A DNA stretch of 55,195 nt from Bacillus sp. N13C7 (GTDB lineage: Bacteria; Bacillota; Bacilli; Bacillales; Bacillaceae). Below, one piece after another: positions 1-10,053 of this stretch. The DNA is taken from positions 1 to 55,195 of the forward strand of contig NZ_JALAMO010000025.1 in assembly GCF_026790065.1 (NCBI RefSeq), read 5' to 3'. The notes beneath the pieces are model-generated. The model was given only the letters and a program-made list of their open reading frames with translations, was not told the DNA's origin and searched no databases. A program made the translations under genes and the position numbers. The number at the start of each line of letters is the position of its first letter. Position 1 is the stretch's first letter.

Positions 1-21
1 GCTCAATGAGCTGGGTTTTTT
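1..21 (+). terminator. Partial terminator, probably of upstream rRNA operon
   Basis: The window opens inside a hairpin: GCTCAATGAGC followed by TGGG and a run of six T. The complete stem would begin just outside the window. In the known B. subtilis order an rRNA operon precedes csfB, so this is probably its terminator; that assignment is inference because no rRNA sequence is visible on this side. Confidence 0.6.
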
Positions 22-115
22 GTTTATTCTAGATCGATAAAATCAAATAAATACAAACACCGACAGCTTATATAGCCCATATACTGATTTCAAGTTTCGA
101 AAAGATCTAAATAGT

Positions 116-144
116 GTATACAATATCCAGTTTAAGGGAAGGCT
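116..144 (+). promoter_or_regulatory. Sigma-F promoter of csfB
   Basis: GTATA at 116-120 is followed after 15 bases by GGGAAGGCT at 136-144, which fits the sigma-F pattern (GYATA, 15-base gap, GGNRANANT) with one mismatch. It lies just upstream of the csfB ribosome binding site. csfB is a known forespore, sigma-F-controlled gene. Confidence 0.7.
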
Positions 145-165
145 AATTGTACGGAGGTGGGGACG

Positions 166-360
166 ATGGACGAAACAGTTAAACCTAATCATACATGTGT
201 GATTTGTGATCAAGAGAAGAATAGAGGCATCCATCTTTATACGAAATTCATATGCTTAGATTGTGAGAGAAAAGTAATTTCTACATCAACTTCCGATCCT
301 GACTATGCCTTTTACGTAAAGAAACTAAAAAGCATTCATACACCGCCATTATATTCTTAG
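166..360 (+). CDS. csfB: CsfB (Gin), anti-sigma factor of the forespore
   Basis: A 64-residue protein with two CxxC pairs (Cys11/14 and Cys30/33), the zinc-binding knuckles of the Gin family. Gin binds and inhibits sigma-G in the early forespore, and can also antagonise sigma-E, so that late forespore genes are not switched on too soon. The ATG at 166 has GGAGG at 153-157; a GTG at 157 in the same frame overlaps that site and is not preferred. It is a single-gene unit between a sigma-F promoter and its own terminator. Confidence 0.96.
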   Translation: MDETVKPNHTCVICDQEKNRGIHLYTKFICLDCERKVISTSTSDPDYAFYVKKLKSIHTPPLYS

Positions 361-380
361 ACCTGAAAAGGTCTTTTTTT
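359..380 (+). terminator. Terminator after csfB
   Basis: Stem AGACC (359-363) and GGTCT (370-374) around a TGAAAA loop, then a T run to 380. The stem is only five pairs but well placed right after the csfB stop codon. Confidence 0.75.
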
Positions 381-422
381 GTACCATTTATAAGGAATGG
401 GTTAATAAAAAGAAGGTGAAAC

Positions 423-451
423 TTGTTTAGGGATTGAACGTAGTAGATAAT
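423..451 (+). promoter_or_regulatory. Candidate sigma-A promoter for xpaC-yaaN
   Basis: TTGTTT (423-428), a 17-base spacer and GATAAT (446-451) about 40 bases before xpaC. It follows the csfB terminator, so a new promoter is expected here. Confidence 0.5.
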
Positions 452-491
452 AATATTAAAACTGAGTATATACACAGGAGTCGATTATCTC

Positions 492-1106
492 ATGCAGAGG
501 TTTCTTCACTTTTTGATATGGAGTTTAACAAGCGGTGCGACTTTTGTTTTCATAGGGATATTGAGCTTTTTCGCTTTAAATCAGTCACTTTTCTTATCAT
601 TTGTTTATGGGCTCGCTTCAGGAGCAGTGGTATATACAGCTGGTATTTGGAATTCGAGACGGTTATTTCTTAAAAGGCATGAACTGACAGGAAGAGAATA
701 TGCCTACATTAAGAAAAACCTCGAGGAAGCAAGGCAGAAAATCATACGGCTTCGGAAAGCTTTGTTTCAGGCAAAAAGCATTCAAATGTTTAAACAAAAT
801 GCAGAAATGCTGAGACTTGTCAGGAGGATTTATATCCTCACCAAAAAAGAGCCGAAACGGTTTTATCAGGCTGAGCGCTTTTTTTATCAAACTCTCGATT
901 CAGTTGTTGAATTAACAGAGAAGTATGCCTTTCTCTCTTCTCACCCGAAAAAAAGCAAAGAGCTGTCGATGTCGTTAAGTGAGGCGCGTATCACACTTGC
1001 TGAGTTGACCAAGCGTTTAGAGGAAGATTTAACTCATTTAATGGGTGATGAAATTGATGACCTGCAATTTGAATTAGATGCAGCAAAGCATTCATTAAAG
1101 AAATAA
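492..1106 (+). CDS. xpaC: XpaC-family membrane-associated protein
   Basis: A 204-residue protein with two hydrophobic segments near residues 5-28 and 32-52 and a charged, largely helical remainder. It matches XpaC, named for an effect on hydrolysis of the chromogenic substrate 5-bromo-4-chloroindolyl phosphate; its physiological role is not established, and it has no recognisable phosphatase motif that I can see. It lies 18 bases before yaaN, a TelA-family gene. XpaC and TelA proteins are commonly paired, which suggests a shared envelope-related role. AGGAG at 477-481 supports the ATG at 492. Confidence 0.93.
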   Translation: MQRFLHFLIWSLTSGATFVFIGILSFFALNQSLFLSFVYGLASGAVVYTAGIWNSRRLFLKRHELTGREYAYIKKNLEEARQKIIRLRKALFQAKSIQMFKQNAEMLRLVRRIYILTKKEPKRFYQAERFFYQTLDSVVELTEKYAFLSSHPKKSKELSMSLSEARITLAELTKRLEEDLTHLMGDEIDDLQFELDAAKHSLKK

Positions 1107-1124
1107 TGGAAGAGGGTAAGAGCG

Positions 1125-2282
1125 ATGAGCAGAGATCAAAGCGACCTTCAAATAGATGAATTATTGGCCGACCCTTTTGGTGATATAGAAATACCCAGGG
1201 TGGAGGCTGTAAAAGCAGAGAAGCAGCAAGTACGCCTTGTCGATGTTCTTCCTGAAGAAAACAGGGAAAAAGCAATTCAGCTTGCTGGACAGATCGACCA
1301 TAATAATATGCAGAGCATTGTCTTATACGGCTCACAAGCCCAATCTAAACTGCTGAATTTTTCTCATACCATGATTGATCATGTTCAAAAGAAGGATGTC
1401 GGAGAGATTGGCGAGATACTTGGAGAGCTGATGAAAAAGCTGGAGCAAGTAAACCCTGATGATCTTCAGTCAAAGAAAAAGGGTATTTTGGCACGCGTGT
1501 TTGGAAGAGTATCGAGTTCTCTTCAGGAGGTGCTGTCTAAATATCAAAAGACCAGTGTGCAGATAGACAGAATCAGTTTGAAGCTGGAGCATTCAAAAAA
1601 TGCCTTAATCAGTGACAATAAACTGTTAGAGCAGTTATATGAAAAAAACAAAGAGTATTTCGCCGCACTGAATGTTTATATTGCTGCAGGGGAACTGAAG
1701 CTGGAGGAATTAAGAACAAAAACAATTCCTGAACTGAAGCAACAAGCCGAATCAAGTGAGCACAACCAAATGGCCGTGCAAGAAGTAAACGATTTAGTTC
1801 AATTTGCTGACCGGTTAGATAAAAGGGTGCACGATTTGCTGCTGAGCAGGCAAATTACCATCCAAAGTGCGCCGCAAATCAGGCTGATACAGAATACAAA
1901 CCAAGCGTTAGCTGAAAAAATCCAATCATCCATTGTGACTGCAATCCCGCTTTGGAAAAACCAAGTAGCAATTGCGCTGACGCTTTTAAGGCAGCGCAAT
2001 GCAGTAGATGCACAACAGAAAGTATCTGATACAACCAACGAGCTTTTACTGAAAAATGCGGAGCTTTTAAAAACCAATACAATTGAAACTGTACGGGCAA
2101 ATGAACGAGGCCTTGTTGATATCGATACTTTGAAGAAGGTTCAGGAAAGCTTAATCAGCACGCTTGAAGAAACGCTGACGATACAAGAAGAGGGACGAAT
2201 TAAGCGGCATCAGGCAGAACAAGAACTCATGATGATGGAAGGCGATCTGAAGCAAAAACTGCTTACAATAAAGGAAAGATAG
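1125..2282 (+). CDS. yaaN: YaaN, TelA-family (toxic anion resistance) protein
   Basis: A 385-residue, highly charged and mostly alpha-helical protein without membrane segments, matching the TelA/KlaA family. Family members were linked to tellurite and other toxic-anion resistance and, in firmicutes, to tolerance of cell-envelope antimicrobials, but the biochemical activity is unknown. The start has a GAGGG-type ribosome binding site at about 1112-1116. It is most likely co-transcribed with xpaC. No terminator is obvious downstream, but a TATAAT-containing region separates it from yaaO. Confidence 0.93.
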   Translation: MSRDQSDLQIDELLADPFGDIEIPRVEAVKAEKQQVRLVDVLPEENREKAIQLAGQIDHNNMQSIVLYGSQAQSKLLNFSHTMIDHVQKKDVGEIGEILGELMKKLEQVNPDDLQSKKKGILARVFGRVSSSLQEVLSKYQKTSVQIDRISLKLEHSKNALISDNKLLEQLYEKNKEYFAALNVYIAAGELKLEELRTKTIPELKQQAESSEHNQMAVQEVNDLVQFADRLDKRVHDLLLSRQITIQSAPQIRLIQNTNQALAEKIQSSIVTAIPLWKNQVAIALTLLRQRNAVDAQQKVSDTTNELLLKNAELLKTNTIETVRANERGLVDIDTLKKVQESLISTLEETLTIQEEGRIKRHQAEQELMMMEGDLKQKLLTIKER

Positions 2283-2300
2283 TTACCAGTAAGTCTAGCT

Positions 2301-2328
2301 TTAAGTTCTGTCAGAGGCACGATATAAT
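2301..2328 (+). promoter_or_regulatory. Candidate sigma-A promoter for yaaO-tmk
   Basis: A perfect TATAAT at 2323-2328, with only a weak -35 (TTAAGT, 2301-2306, 16-base spacer). It is 36 bases before the yaaO start. Confidence 0.5.
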
Positions 2329-2363
2329 AAAGTGTAAGAAAACACATTCAAAGGATTGTTTTA

Positions 2364-3806
2364 ATGAACACACCTTTATATAAAGCACTGATTCAGCATG
2401 CGAGAAGAAATTCTCATTCATTTCATGTTCCGGGACATCACAATGGAGATGTCTTTTTTGATGACGCTAAGTCGATATTCAATCCGCTACTCACCATTGA
2501 TGTAACTGAACTGGCAGGATTGGACGATCTCCACCATCCTACTGGGGTGATTAAGGAAGCTCAAGAGCTTGTCAGTCAATTATATGGATCGGCGGAAAGT
2601 TTTTTGCTTGTCAATGGTACGACTGTCGGGAACTTAGCAATGATTTTATCTGTTTGTGACCCGGGGGATACAATTCTGGTCCAGAGAAACTGTCACAAGT
2701 CTGTATTTCATGGTGTTGATCTGGCTGGTGCTGAGCCGGTTTATCTCGCACCTGACGTTGATAAAGCAATGCATGTGCCTACGCATGTTCCGCCTGATAC
2801 AGTTAAAGAAGCCTTGGCAGCATATCCAGATGCAAAAGGCTTGGTGCTGACCAATCCGTCATATTACGGGCATAGTGCTGACTTAACCGAAATCATTTCA
2901 GAAGCCCATCATTACGGGATTCCTGTTTTGGTGGATGAAGCGCATGGTGCACATTTTGTTTTAGGAGAGCCTTTTCCTGTCTCAGCTTTAGAGATGGGGG
3001 CAGATATTGTTGTTCAGTCGGCTCATAAAACGCTGCCGGCCATGACGATGGGTTCTTATTTGCATCTCAATAGAGGCAGCAGAGTTGATCGGAATCGGGT
3101 GGCAGAGAACCTGGCCCGTTTACAAAGCAGCAGCCCGTCTTATCCGATCATGGCTTCATTAGACATTGCCCGTGCTTATGTTCAGCATATTATAGAAGAA
3201 CAAAAGCTCTCCGGCATTTTGCAGCGAATACAATCACTTAAACAAACGTTTGATTTACTTACTAATGCAGAAGCTGTCAAACCGGCCGATTCACGGTTGA
3301 TATCGGATCCGTTGAAGCTCACCATTCGTTCCACACGGGGCCATTCTGGGTATACGCTGCAAAACATCTTAGAGCGTGTCAACATATTCACTGAGCTTGC
3401 TGATGAAAATCAAGTGCTGCTCGTTCTTCCCTTGGGAGGAAAACGCAGAATAAACGCTGAAATCATTAAAAGCATTGATGAAGAAATTGAAAAAACGCCT
3501 CCGGATCAGATGTTTGTTTCTGCAGAATGGGAAGCACAGCCGGTTACCGTATTGCCTTATCCAAAAAAGGTCTTGCATACGTTCAAGAAAGAATATGTGG
3601 ACTTTGATGAAGCAGCAGGCCGGCTGAACGCAGAGGATATCATTCCTTATCCTCCGGGTATTCCAATGATCATGGCGGGAGAAAGAATATCGAGAGAAAG
3701 TGTGCAAAAGCTCAGCCGCTTGATCAGCATGAAAACGCATGTTCAAGGGAATATGAAAATCAAAGAGAAACAACTACTTGTTTATATAGAAGAGGAGAAG
3801 TCATGA
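2364..3806 (+). CDS. yaaO: YaaO, PLP-dependent Orn/Lys/Arg decarboxylase family
   Basis: A 480-residue fold-type I PLP enzyme of the basic amino acid decarboxylase family (group III). The cofactor lysine is Lys222 in SAHKT, and Asp191 and His194 in DEAH are the expected cofactor-contacting residues. The length matches the short Bacillus forms that lack the N-terminal wing domain of the inducible E. coli enzymes. The substrate is not certain: B. subtilis SpeA is the main arginine decarboxylase, so YaaO may act on another substrate. It overlaps tmk by four bases (ATGA), which indicates translational coupling. Confidence 0.92.
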   Translation: MNTPLYKALIQHARRNSHSFHVPGHHNGDVFFDDAKSIFNPLLTIDVTELAGLDDLHHPTGVIKEAQELVSQLYGSAESFLLVNGTTVGNLAMILSVCDPGDTILVQRNCHKSVFHGVDLAGAEPVYLAPDVDKAMHVPTHVPPDTVKEALAAYPDAKGLVLTNPSYYGHSADLTEIISEAHHYGIPVLVDEAHGAHFVLGEPFPVSALEMGADIVVQSAHKTLPAMTMGSYLHLNRGSRVDRNRVAENLARLQSSSPSYPIMASLDIARAYVQHIIEEQKLSGILQRIQSLKQTFDLLTNAEAVKPADSRLISDPLKLTIRSTRGHSGYTLQNILERVNIFTELADENQVLLVLPLGGKRRINAEIIKSIDEEIEKTPPDQMFVSAEWEAQPVTVLPYPKKVLHTFKKEYVDFDEAAGRLNAEDIIPYPPGIPMIMAGERISRESVQKLSRLISMKTHVQGNMKIKEKQLLVYIEEEKS

Positions 3807-4441
3807 GCGGTTTATTTATTACATTCGAAGGTCCTGAAGGTGCGGGAAAAACGACTGTTCTGCAGGAAATCAAAAACATACTGACAGCAGAAGGCCTTCA
3901 GGTTACGGCAACTCGAGAGCCAGGCGGCATAGATATTGCAGAACAAATTCGAGAGGTTATTCTGAATGAGAACAACACCTTAATGGATCCAAAAACAGAA
4001 GCTCTCTTATATGCAGCTGCAAGACGCCAGCATTTAGTCGAAAAAGTAAAACCAGCATTAGAACAGGGGCATGTTGTTCTTTGCGACAGATTCATAGACA
4101 GTTCACTCGCATACCAAGGATATGCAAGGGGACTTGGGATTGATGAGGTTCTGTCAATTAATGAATTCGCCATCGGAGATATGATGCCCCATGTAACGGT
4201 TTATTTTTCAATTGATCCAGAAGAGGGGCTGAAGCGTATTCACGCAAACGGCTCACGGGAGAAAAACAGGCTCGATTTAGAAAAATTAGACTTCCATACA
4301 AAGGTACAGGAAGGTTATCAAGAGCTGATGAAGCGATTTCCGGAAAGATTTCATTCAGTTGATGCCGGCCAGTCCAAAGACCTCGTCGTTCAGGATGTCC
4401 TAAAGGTTATCAATGAAGCGTTGAAAAAAATTCAATTGTGA
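3803..4441 (+). CDS. tmk: Thymidylate kinase
   Basis: A 212-residue dTMP kinase that makes dTDP from dTMP and ATP, the last step shared by the salvage and de novo routes to dTTP. The P-loop is GPEGAGKTT at residues 10-18; TREPGG near residue 37 and the DRF motif near residue 93 contribute to dTMP binding. It is essential in bacteria. The start overlaps the yaaO stop and has GAGGAG at 3792-3797. Confidence 0.98.
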   Translation: MSGLFITFEGPEGAGKTTVLQEIKNILTAEGLQVTATREPGGIDIAEQIREVILNENNTLMDPKTEALLYAAARRQHLVEKVKPALEQGHVVLCDRFIDSSLAYQGYARGLGIDEVLSINEFAIGDMMPHVTVYFSIDPEEGLKRIHANGSREKNRLDLEKLDFHTKVQEGYQELMKRFPERFHSVDAGQSKDLVVQDVLKVINEALKKIQL

Positions 4442-4466
4442 CCTGTTTCCCAATAGTTGATATAAT
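4436..4466 (+). promoter_or_regulatory. Candidate promoter for the darA-yaaR-holB-ricT-yabA group
   Basis: TATAAT at 4461-4466 lies in the only sizeable gap between tmk and darA. The best -35 is TTGTGA at 4436-4441 with a long 19-base spacer, so the assignment rests mainly on the -10. Confidence 0.4.
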
Positions 4467-4500
4467 AATGTAAACGAGATCATTGTTGTTTCCAATCTAA

Positions 4501-4845
<345 letters not shown>

Positions 4846-4857
4846 GGATTTGAAACT

Positions 4858-5298
4858 GTGAAAATTAATAAAGATATACGTACATTTATAGATAATAAGC
4901 AGCTTCCTTCTGTGAAAACATCTGAGATCACAGCGTCGTTTAAAACATCAATGGAAAACCAAAGCAGCAAATTGAAATTTGATCAGCTGACTAGGCTGTT
5001 ATCGGATATAGAAGCGTTTGGAAAAAGACTGACGAAGTCCCGGAATTTTAAAGACCTAGCGAGATTTAAGGGACTCGTGAAACGTTTTGTCAAAGAAGCT
5101 GTAGACAGCGGGCTTTCACATGAAACGGCGCAAAGCTTTGACCTGTACGGTAACAGCAGAACGCTGGGACTTGTGAAAGAAATAGATGACAAATTGATAC
5201 AGCTTACGGAAGAGATGATGGATCAGGAAAAGCCGGCAATTGATTTGCTGGAGCGTATTGGCGAAATAAAAGGTTTATTGATTAACCTTTACACATAG
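4858..5298 (+). CDS. yaaR: YaaR, DUF327 protein
   Basis: A 146-residue soluble, mostly helical protein of the DUF327 family; its function is unknown. The start is GTG, with AAGGAT at 4844-4849 overlapping the darA stop. The conserved place between darA and holB suggests it is part of a replication-linked operon, but no catalytic motif is visible. Confidence 0.92.
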   Translation: MKINKDIRTFIDNKQLPSVKTSEITASFKTSMENQSSKLKFDQLTRLLSDIEAFGKRLTKSRNFKDLARFKGLVKRFVKEAVDSGLSHETAQSFDLYGNSRTLGLVKEIDDKLIQLTEEMMDQEKPAIDLLERIGEIKGLLINLYT

Positions 5299-5309
5299 AG
5301 AGTGATACA

Positions 5310-6299
5310 ATGGCAATATCCTGGAAGGAAATGACCGAGCTTCAGCCCAGAGTGATGAAGCTTTTATATAATAGTATTGAGAAGGACAGATTATCACACG
5401 CATATTTATTTGAGGGAAAAAAGGGAACAGGCAAGCTTGATGCCGCGCTGCTTCTTGCGAAAAGCTTTTTTTGCTTGGAGGGTGGCGCGGAGCCTTGTGA
5501 GAGCTGCCGAAACTGTAAACGGATAGCGTCAGGGAACCATCCTGATCTCCATCTTGTTCAGCCTGATGGTTTATCGATCAAAAAGGCGCAAATTCAAGCG
5601 CTGCAGGAAGAGTTCTCTAAGACAGGGCTTGAATCGCATAAAAAGCTGTATATTATTTCGCACGCAGATCAAATGACAGCAAATGCGGCAAACAGCCTTC
5701 TGAAATTTTTAGAAGAACCAAATAAAGACACAATGGCGATCCTCATCACTGAGCAGCCCCAAAGGTTATTGGATACCATCATTTCAAGATGCCAAACCCT
5801 TCCTTTTCAGCCTTTGCAGCCCAAAGCAATTGAAGAGAGACTAATCGAACAGGATGTCTCGCCTCATATGGCGAGGCTTCTGGCCAACATGACCAACAAT
5901 GTAGCAGAAGCAGTCGAATTAAGTCGAAATGATGAGTTTGCAGAGTCTAGAGCGAAAGTGATAAAATTGTATGAAGTCCTACACCAGCGGAAAGGACATG
6001 CTTTTTTCTTTATTCAAGATCAATGGATGCCCTTTTTCAAAGAAAAAACCCATCAAGAAATGGGTCTTGATATGCTCTTATTGATATATCGTGATGTGTT
6101 GTCCATCCAAATAGGAAATGAAGATAAATTGATTTATCAAGACTTATTCCAATCAATAAAACAGCATGCGCTACAATCAACACAACAAAGCGTTACGAAT
6201 CAAATTCTTGCTGTTTTAGAAGCAAAGAAACGGCTTCATTCCAATGTGAATGTACAAGGATTAATGGAGCACTTGGTGTTAATGTTGCAGGAGGGATAA
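5310..6299 (+). CDS. holB: DNA polymerase III delta-prime subunit
   Basis: A 329-residue clamp-loader subunit. With DnaX and HolA it forms the complex that opens the sliding clamp DnaN and loads it on primed DNA. Residues 36-42 (GKKGTGK) form a P-loop-like segment, and Cys55, Cys63, Cys66 and Cys69 form the zinc module of this AAA+ family. It begins 11 bases after yaaR and ends two bases before ricT, consistent with one operon. Confidence 0.97.
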   Translation: MAISWKEMTELQPRVMKLLYNSIEKDRLSHAYLFEGKKGTGKLDAALLLAKSFFCLEGGAEPCESCRNCKRIASGNHPDLHLVQPDGLSIKKAQIQALQEEFSKTGLESHKKLYIISHADQMTANAANSLLKFLEEPNKDTMAILITEQPQRLLDTIISRCQTLPFQPLQPKAIEERLIEQDVSPHMARLLANMTNNVAEAVELSRNDEFAESRAKVIKLYEVLHQRKGHAFFFIQDQWMPFFKEKTHQEMGLDMLLLIYRDVLSIQIGNEDKLIYQDLFQSIKQHALQSTQQSVTNQILAVLEAKKRLHSNVNVQGLMEHLVLMLQEG

Positions 6300-6301
6300 G
6301 C

Positions 6302-7129
6302 TTGTACAATGTAATTGGTGTCCGCTTTAAGAAAGCGGGTAAAATATATTACTTTGATCCGAATGGATTTCATATAGAACATGACAGCTGCGTAATTGTA
6401 GAGACTGTCAGAGGCGTTGAGTACGGCCAGGTCGTGATTGCGAATAAACAGGTGGATGAGCATGATGTTGTGCTGCCCCTGCGAAAAGTGATACGTGTGG
6501 CTGACGAACGCGATCTTCTCATCGTAGAGGAAAATAAACAGGAAGCTTTATCAGCATTTGACATCTGCCAAAAGAAAGTGGCTGAACATGGCTTGGATAT
6601 GAAGCTGGTTGATGTTGAATTTACGTTTGACCGCAATAAAGTCATTTTTTACTTCACTGCTGACGGCCGAGTAGATTTTAGAGAGCTTGTAAAGGATTTG
6701 GCTTCTATCTTTAAAACAAGGATTGAGCTGCGCCAAATCGGGGTAAGGGATGAGGCAAAAATGCTCGGAGGAATCGGCCCTTGCGGAAGAATGCTTTGCT
6801 GCTCAACATTTCTCGGGGATTTTGAACCTGTTTCCATTAAAATGGCCAAGGATCAGAACTTGTCTTTAAACCCTACGAAGATTTCAGGTCTTTGCGGACG
6901 TTTAATGTGCTGTCTAAAATATGAGAACGATGAGTATGAGACGGCAAAAGAACAGCTTCCGGATATAGGAGAAATGATTACGACAGCAAACGGCCCTGCG
7001 AAGGTCGTTGGACTTAATATTCTGGAACGGGTGCTTCAGGTGGAACTGATAAACCGTGAAAAAGTGATAGAATATACTTGGGAAGAGCTCTTGGAAGAGG
7101 GCGTCGTATCCGCACAAACCACAGATTAA
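6302..7129 (+). CDS. ricT: RicT (YaaT), Y-complex subunit
   Basis: A 275-residue protein of the PSP1 family. RicT forms the Y-complex with RicA (YmcA) and RicF (YlbF), which directs RNase Y cleavage of specific mRNAs and thereby affects sporulation, competence and biofilm formation. Cysteines 161, 166, 167, 198, 203 and 204 lie in two CGR-x-x-CC motifs; the complex is known to carry iron-sulfur clusters. The start codon is TTG at 6302 with GGAGGG at 6291-6296. Confidence 0.96.
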   Translation: MYNVIGVRFKKAGKIYYFDPNGFHIEHDSCVIVETVRGVEYGQVVIANKQVDEHDVVLPLRKVIRVADERDLLIVEENKQEALSAFDICQKKVAEHGLDMKLVDVEFTFDRNKVIFYFTADGRVDFRELVKDLASIFKTRIELRQIGVRDEAKMLGGIGPCGRMLCCSTFLGDFEPVSIKMAKDQNLSLNPTKISGLCGRLMCCLKYENDEYETAKEQLPDIGEMITTANGPAKVVGLNILERVLQVELINREKVIEYTWEELLEEGVVSAQTTD

Positions 7130-7143
7130 CGAGGTGTGGAACC

Positions 7144-7503
7144 TTGGATAAAAAAGAGTTATTTGATACAGTCATTAACTTAGAAGAACAAATTGGCTCA
7201 CTATACCGGCAGCTGGGGGATTTGAAGCAGCACATCGGTGAGATGATTGAAGAGAATCATCATTTACAGCTTGAAAATAAGCATTTGCGCAAACGGCTGG
7301 ACGATACGACGCAGCAGATTGAAAAGTTCAAAGCTGATAAAAAAGAATCAAAAACACAGAAGACAGAGCAAGCTGATATAGGGGAAGGATATGATAATCT
7401 GGCACGTCTGTATCAAGAAGGATTTCATATCTGCAATGTCCACTATGGAAGTGTTCGAAAAGAAGATTGTCTTTTCTGTCTGTCATTCTTAAATAAAAAA
7501 TAG
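7144..7503 (+). CDS. yabA: YabA, replication initiation control protein
   Basis: A 119-residue regulator that binds DnaA and the clamp DnaN and restrains re-initiation of replication. The N-terminal 60 or so residues form a leucine-rich coiled coil for tetramerisation. The C-terminal zinc site is marked by His95, Cys97, Cys109 and Cys112. The start is TTG at 7144; the frame is open further upstream into ricT, but GAGGTG at 7131-7136 fits this start and gives the usual family length. Confidence 0.96.
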   Translation: MDKKELFDTVINLEEQIGSLYRQLGDLKQHIGEMIEENHHLQLENKHLRKRLDDTTQQIEKFKADKKESKTQKTEQADIGEGYDNLARLYQEGFHICNVHYGSVRKEDCLFCLSFLNKK

Positions 7504-7505
7504 GA

Positions 7506-7536
7506 AAAGGCTTCCGCATACGACGGGAGCCTTTTT
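7506..7536 (+). terminator. Terminator after yabA
   Basis: Stem AAAGGCTTCCG (7506-7516) and CGGGAGCCTTT (7524-7534), with one G-T pair and a seven-base loop, then T residues. It closes the darA-yabA unit. Confidence 0.85.
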
Positions 7537-7560
7537 CAAAGGTACTGAAAGGATAAGAAG

Positions 7561-8304
7561 ATGGTTTCATTACGTGATGATGAAAGATTAGATTATTTGC
7601 TGGCAGAGGACATGAAAATCATACAAAGTCCAACGGTGTTTGCTTTTTCATTGGATGCTGTACTTCTGTCCAAATTTGCATACGTTCCGATTCAAAAAGG
7701 AAAAATCGTTGATTTATGCACGGGCAATGGCATTGTGCCGCTGCTGCTCAGTACAAGATCCAAGGCCGACATTCTTGGAGTTGAAATTCAAGAAAGACTT
7801 CATGATATGGCCGTTCGCAGTGTGGCGTATAATGAGCTGCAGGATCAAATTCAGATCATACTTGATGATCTGAAAAACATGCCGGAGAAGCTGGGGCATA
7901 ATCGATATGATGTTGTTACCTGCAATCCGCCGTATTTTAAAACGCCGAAGCAAACTGAACAAAACATGAACGAGCATCTCCGAATCGCAAGACATGAAAT
8001 ACACTGCACACTGGAGGATGTCATTTCAGTCAGCAGCAAGCTGCTCAAACAAGGAGGAAAGGCAGCCCTTGTTCACCGGCCGGGCCGGCTTTTAGAAATT
8101 TTTGAACTGATGAAGGCTTATCAAATCGAGCCAAAGCGTGTGCAATTTGTCTACCCGAAGCAAGGAAAAGAAGCCAATACCATTTTGGTTGAGGGCATCA
8201 AAGGCGGACGCCCCGACTTGAAAATACTTCCCCCTTTGTTCGTTTATGACGAACAAAATGAATATACAAAAGAAATCAGGACCATTTTATATGGAGACAA
8301 ATAA
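7561..8304 (+). CDS. yabB: YabB, TrmN6-like tRNA adenine-N6 methyltransferase
   Basis: A 247-residue SAM-dependent methyltransferase. Motif I is DLCTGNG (residues 51-57) and the catalytic NPPY motif is at 122-125, typical of amino-group (N6-adenine or N-glutamine) methylation. The closest characterised family is TrmN6, which modifies A37 of tRNA-Val; the exact substrate here is inferred. It overlaps yazA by 14 bases, so the two are probably co-translated. Confidence 0.92.
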   Translation: MVSLRDDERLDYLLAEDMKIIQSPTVFAFSLDAVLLSKFAYVPIQKGKIVDLCTGNGIVPLLLSTRSKADILGVEIQERLHDMAVRSVAYNELQDQIQIILDDLKNMPEKLGHNRYDVVTCNPPYFKTPKQTEQNMNEHLRIARHEIHCTLEDVISVSSKLLKQGGKAALVHRPGRLLEIFELMKAYQIEPKRVQFVYPKQGKEANTILVEGIKGGRPDLKILPPLFVYDEQNEYTKEIRTILYGDK

Positions 8305-8590
8305 TCATTTTTTCTACGTCGTGCAATGTAAGGATGGTAGCTGGTATGCCGGGTATACCAACGATCTGCAGAAACGGGTGAAAAAACACAATGACGGAAA
8401 GGGCGCAAAGTATACAAAAGTAAGACGCCCGGTTGAATTGATTTTTGCAGAAGCTTTCACAACGAAGCGGGAAGCCATGCAGGCAGAATACTTTTTCAAG
8501 AAAATGACTCGAAAGAAAAAAGAGCTTTATATAGAAGAAAAGCGGAACAGCAAGGAGGCTGTATATGTTAAGGCGCCAAAAGAGCTTTGA
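8291..8590 (+). CDS. yazA: YazA, GIY-YIG domain protein
   Basis: A 99-residue stand-alone GIY-YIG nuclease-fold protein. The signature appears as YVV at residues 9-11 and YAG at 19-21. Members of this short UPF0213 group have no firmly assigned biological role. The ATG at 8291 overlaps yabB, and the 3' end overlaps rsmI by 26 bases. A longer in-frame start at 8246 lies inside yabB and is not needed. Confidence 0.92.
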   Translation: METNNHFFYVVQCKDGSWYAGYTNDLQKRVKKHNDGKGAKYTKVRRPVELIFAEAFTTKREAMQAEYFFKKMTRKKKELYIEEKRNSKEAVYVKAPKEL

Positions 8591-9443
8591 TGGCAAGTCA
8601 GACATGGGGATTCTTTATTTGGTCCCAACCCCAATCGGAAATTTAGAGGATATGACATTTCGGGCCATCGACACGCTGAAATCAGTGGATGCAATTGCCG
8701 CGGAGGATACGAGACAAACGAAGAAGCTTTGTCATGTATACGAAATTGAGACACCGCTCGTCAGTTATCACGAACATAATAAAGAAAGCAGTGGCCACAA
8801 AATTATTGAATGGCTGAAATCAGGAAAAAACATTGCTTTGGTCAGTGACGCCGGGCTGCCAACGATTTCTGATCCGGGAGCGGAAATCGTAAAGGATTTT
8901 ACGGAGATTGGCGGTTATGTTGTTCCGCTGCCGGGAGCAAATGCTGCTTTAACGGCTCTAATCGCTTCAGGGATTGTACCGCAGCCATTCTTCTTTTACG
9001 GTTTTCTCAACAGGCAGAAAAAAGAAAAGAAGAAGGAGCTTGAAGGCCTTAAAAAACGGCAGGAAACGATTATCTTTTATGAAGCGCCTCACAGATTGAA
9101 GGAAACCTTGTCAGCGATGGCAGAAATATTAGGAGATCGGGAAATTGCTGTAACGCGCGAACTCACGAAGAAATATGAAGAGTTTATCCGAGGCACGATA
9201 TCCGAGATCATCGAATGGGCAAACGAGGATCAGATCCGCGGTGAGTTTTGCCTTGTCGTAGAAGGAAGTAAAGCTGAGGATTCAGATGAAGAAACACAAT
9301 GGTGGGAAGCTCTCACGGCGAAAGAACATGTTGAGCATTACATCTCGAAAGGCGCAACATCTAAAGAGGCCATTAAAAAAGCAGCAGTTGATCGCAATGT
9401 ACCAAAGCGTGAAGTATACGATGCTTACCATATTCAGCAATAA
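8565..9443 (+). CDS. rsmI: RsmI, 16S rRNA 2'-O-ribose methyltransferase
   Basis: A 292-residue tetrapyrrole-methylase-fold enzyme that methylates the 2'-hydroxyl of C1402 in 16S rRNA. The N-terminal motif LVPTPIGNLEDMT (about residues 19-31), the EDTRQT segment and SDAGLP are family hallmarks. The ribosome binding site AAGGAGG at 8551-8557 lies inside yazA. It ends the yabB-yazA-rsmI cluster and converges on abrB with a shared terminator. Confidence 0.97.
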   Translation: MLRRQKSFDGKSDMGILYLVPTPIGNLEDMTFRAIDTLKSVDAIAAEDTRQTKKLCHVYEIETPLVSYHEHNKESSGHKIIEWLKSGKNIALVSDAGLPTISDPGAEIVKDFTEIGGYVVPLPGANAALTALIASGIVPQPFFFYGFLNRQKKEKKKELEGLKKRQETIIFYEAPHRLKETLSAMAEILGDREIAVTRELTKKYEEFIRGTISEIIEWANEDQIRGEFCLVVEGSKAEDSDEETQWWEALTAKEHVEHYISKGATSKEAIKKAAVDRNVPKREVYDAYHIQQ

Positions 9444-9478
9444 AAAAACGTTCTTGTGTCATAACAAGAACGTTTTTT
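9443..9478. terminator. Bidirectional terminator between rsmI and abrB
   Basis: Perfect stem CGTTCTTGT (9449-9457) and ACAAGAACG (9464-9472) with a six-base loop, flanked by A residues on the left and T residues on the right. It can stop transcription arriving from either gene. Confidence 0.92.
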
Positions 9479-9491
9479 GTACAAGAAATGA

Positions 9492-9776
9492 TTATTTAAG
9501 GTTTTGAAGCTGGCTTTGGATTTCGCTGATGATTTGCTCAGCGCCTTCTTTACTAAGAACCAATTTGCCGCCTGCAAGTTTAAGGTTATCATCAGAAACT
9601 TCACCAGTTACTTGGCAAGTCATGTTTGGTTTATATTTTTTAAGGATGATTTTTTCATCATCAACATAAATTTCAAGAGCATCTTTTTCTGCGATTCCAA
9701 GAGTGCGACGCAATTCGATAGGAATAACTACACGTCCTAATTCATCAACTTTACGCACAATACCAGTAGATTTCAT
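9492..9776 (-). CDS. abrB: AbrB, transition-state regulator
   Basis: The only minus-strand protein gene in the window. A 94-residue global repressor that holds off sporulation, biofilm, competence and antibiotic genes during growth. Residues 1-50 form the swapped-hairpin AbrB DNA-binding domain, with the GRVVIP core near residues 14-19; the C-terminal half multimerises. The ATG at 9776 has GGAGG at about 9786-9790. Its promoter carries the Spo0A boxes annotated separately. It is paralogous to SpoVT at 28746. AbrB in turn represses spoVG, which is also in this window. Confidence 0.98.
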   Translation of the reverse strand: MKSTGIVRKVDELGRVVIPIELRRTLGIAEKDALEIYVDDEKIILKKYKPNMTCQVTGEVSDDNLKLAGGKLVLSKEGAEQIISEIQSQLQNLK

Positions 9777-9824
9777 AAACAGTCTCCTCCCAAGAGATAA
9801 TTATTTGTTTAAATTATATTTTTC

Positions 9825-9841
9825 TTCGTCATTATTCGACA
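9825..9841 (-). promoter_or_regulatory. Tandem Spo0A boxes of abrB
   Basis: On the minus strand TGTCGAA (9841-9835, perfect) and TGACGAA (9831-9825, one mismatch) are spaced ten bases apart, just downstream of the -10. This is the known abrB operator by which phosphorylated Spo0A represses abrB. Confidence 0.9.
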
Positions 9842-9857
9842 AAATCCTTACCTTCAT

Positions 9858-9886
9858 AGCATAACAAGGTTTCCAATAATCGTCAA
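9858..9886 (-). promoter_or_regulatory. Sigma-A promoter of abrB
   Basis: TTGACG (9886-9881), a 17-base spacer and TATGCT (9863-9858) on the minus strand. Transcription would start near 9851, placing the Spo0A boxes immediately downstream. A second, upstream abrB promoter is known, but I could not place it with confidence. Confidence 0.8.
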
Positions 9887-10053
9887 TCATTTTGTTTACT
9901 ATTGATTGTAAGAATTAGTTCTTATAGTCAGTAATGCCTCGGAAACTACTGGAATAACAGCATTTTATAAACTTTTAATATAGCTATTATCCTACTAAAA
10001 ATCCTTTTAAATCAAGACTTTCGAACCAAGGTTTTTTATTTCATTTGATTATA

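Noticed and set aside
434..673. 79-codon frame overlapping the start of xpaC
   Set aside because: It lies in another frame of xpaC, lacks a Shine-Dalgarno and its product resembles no known protein.
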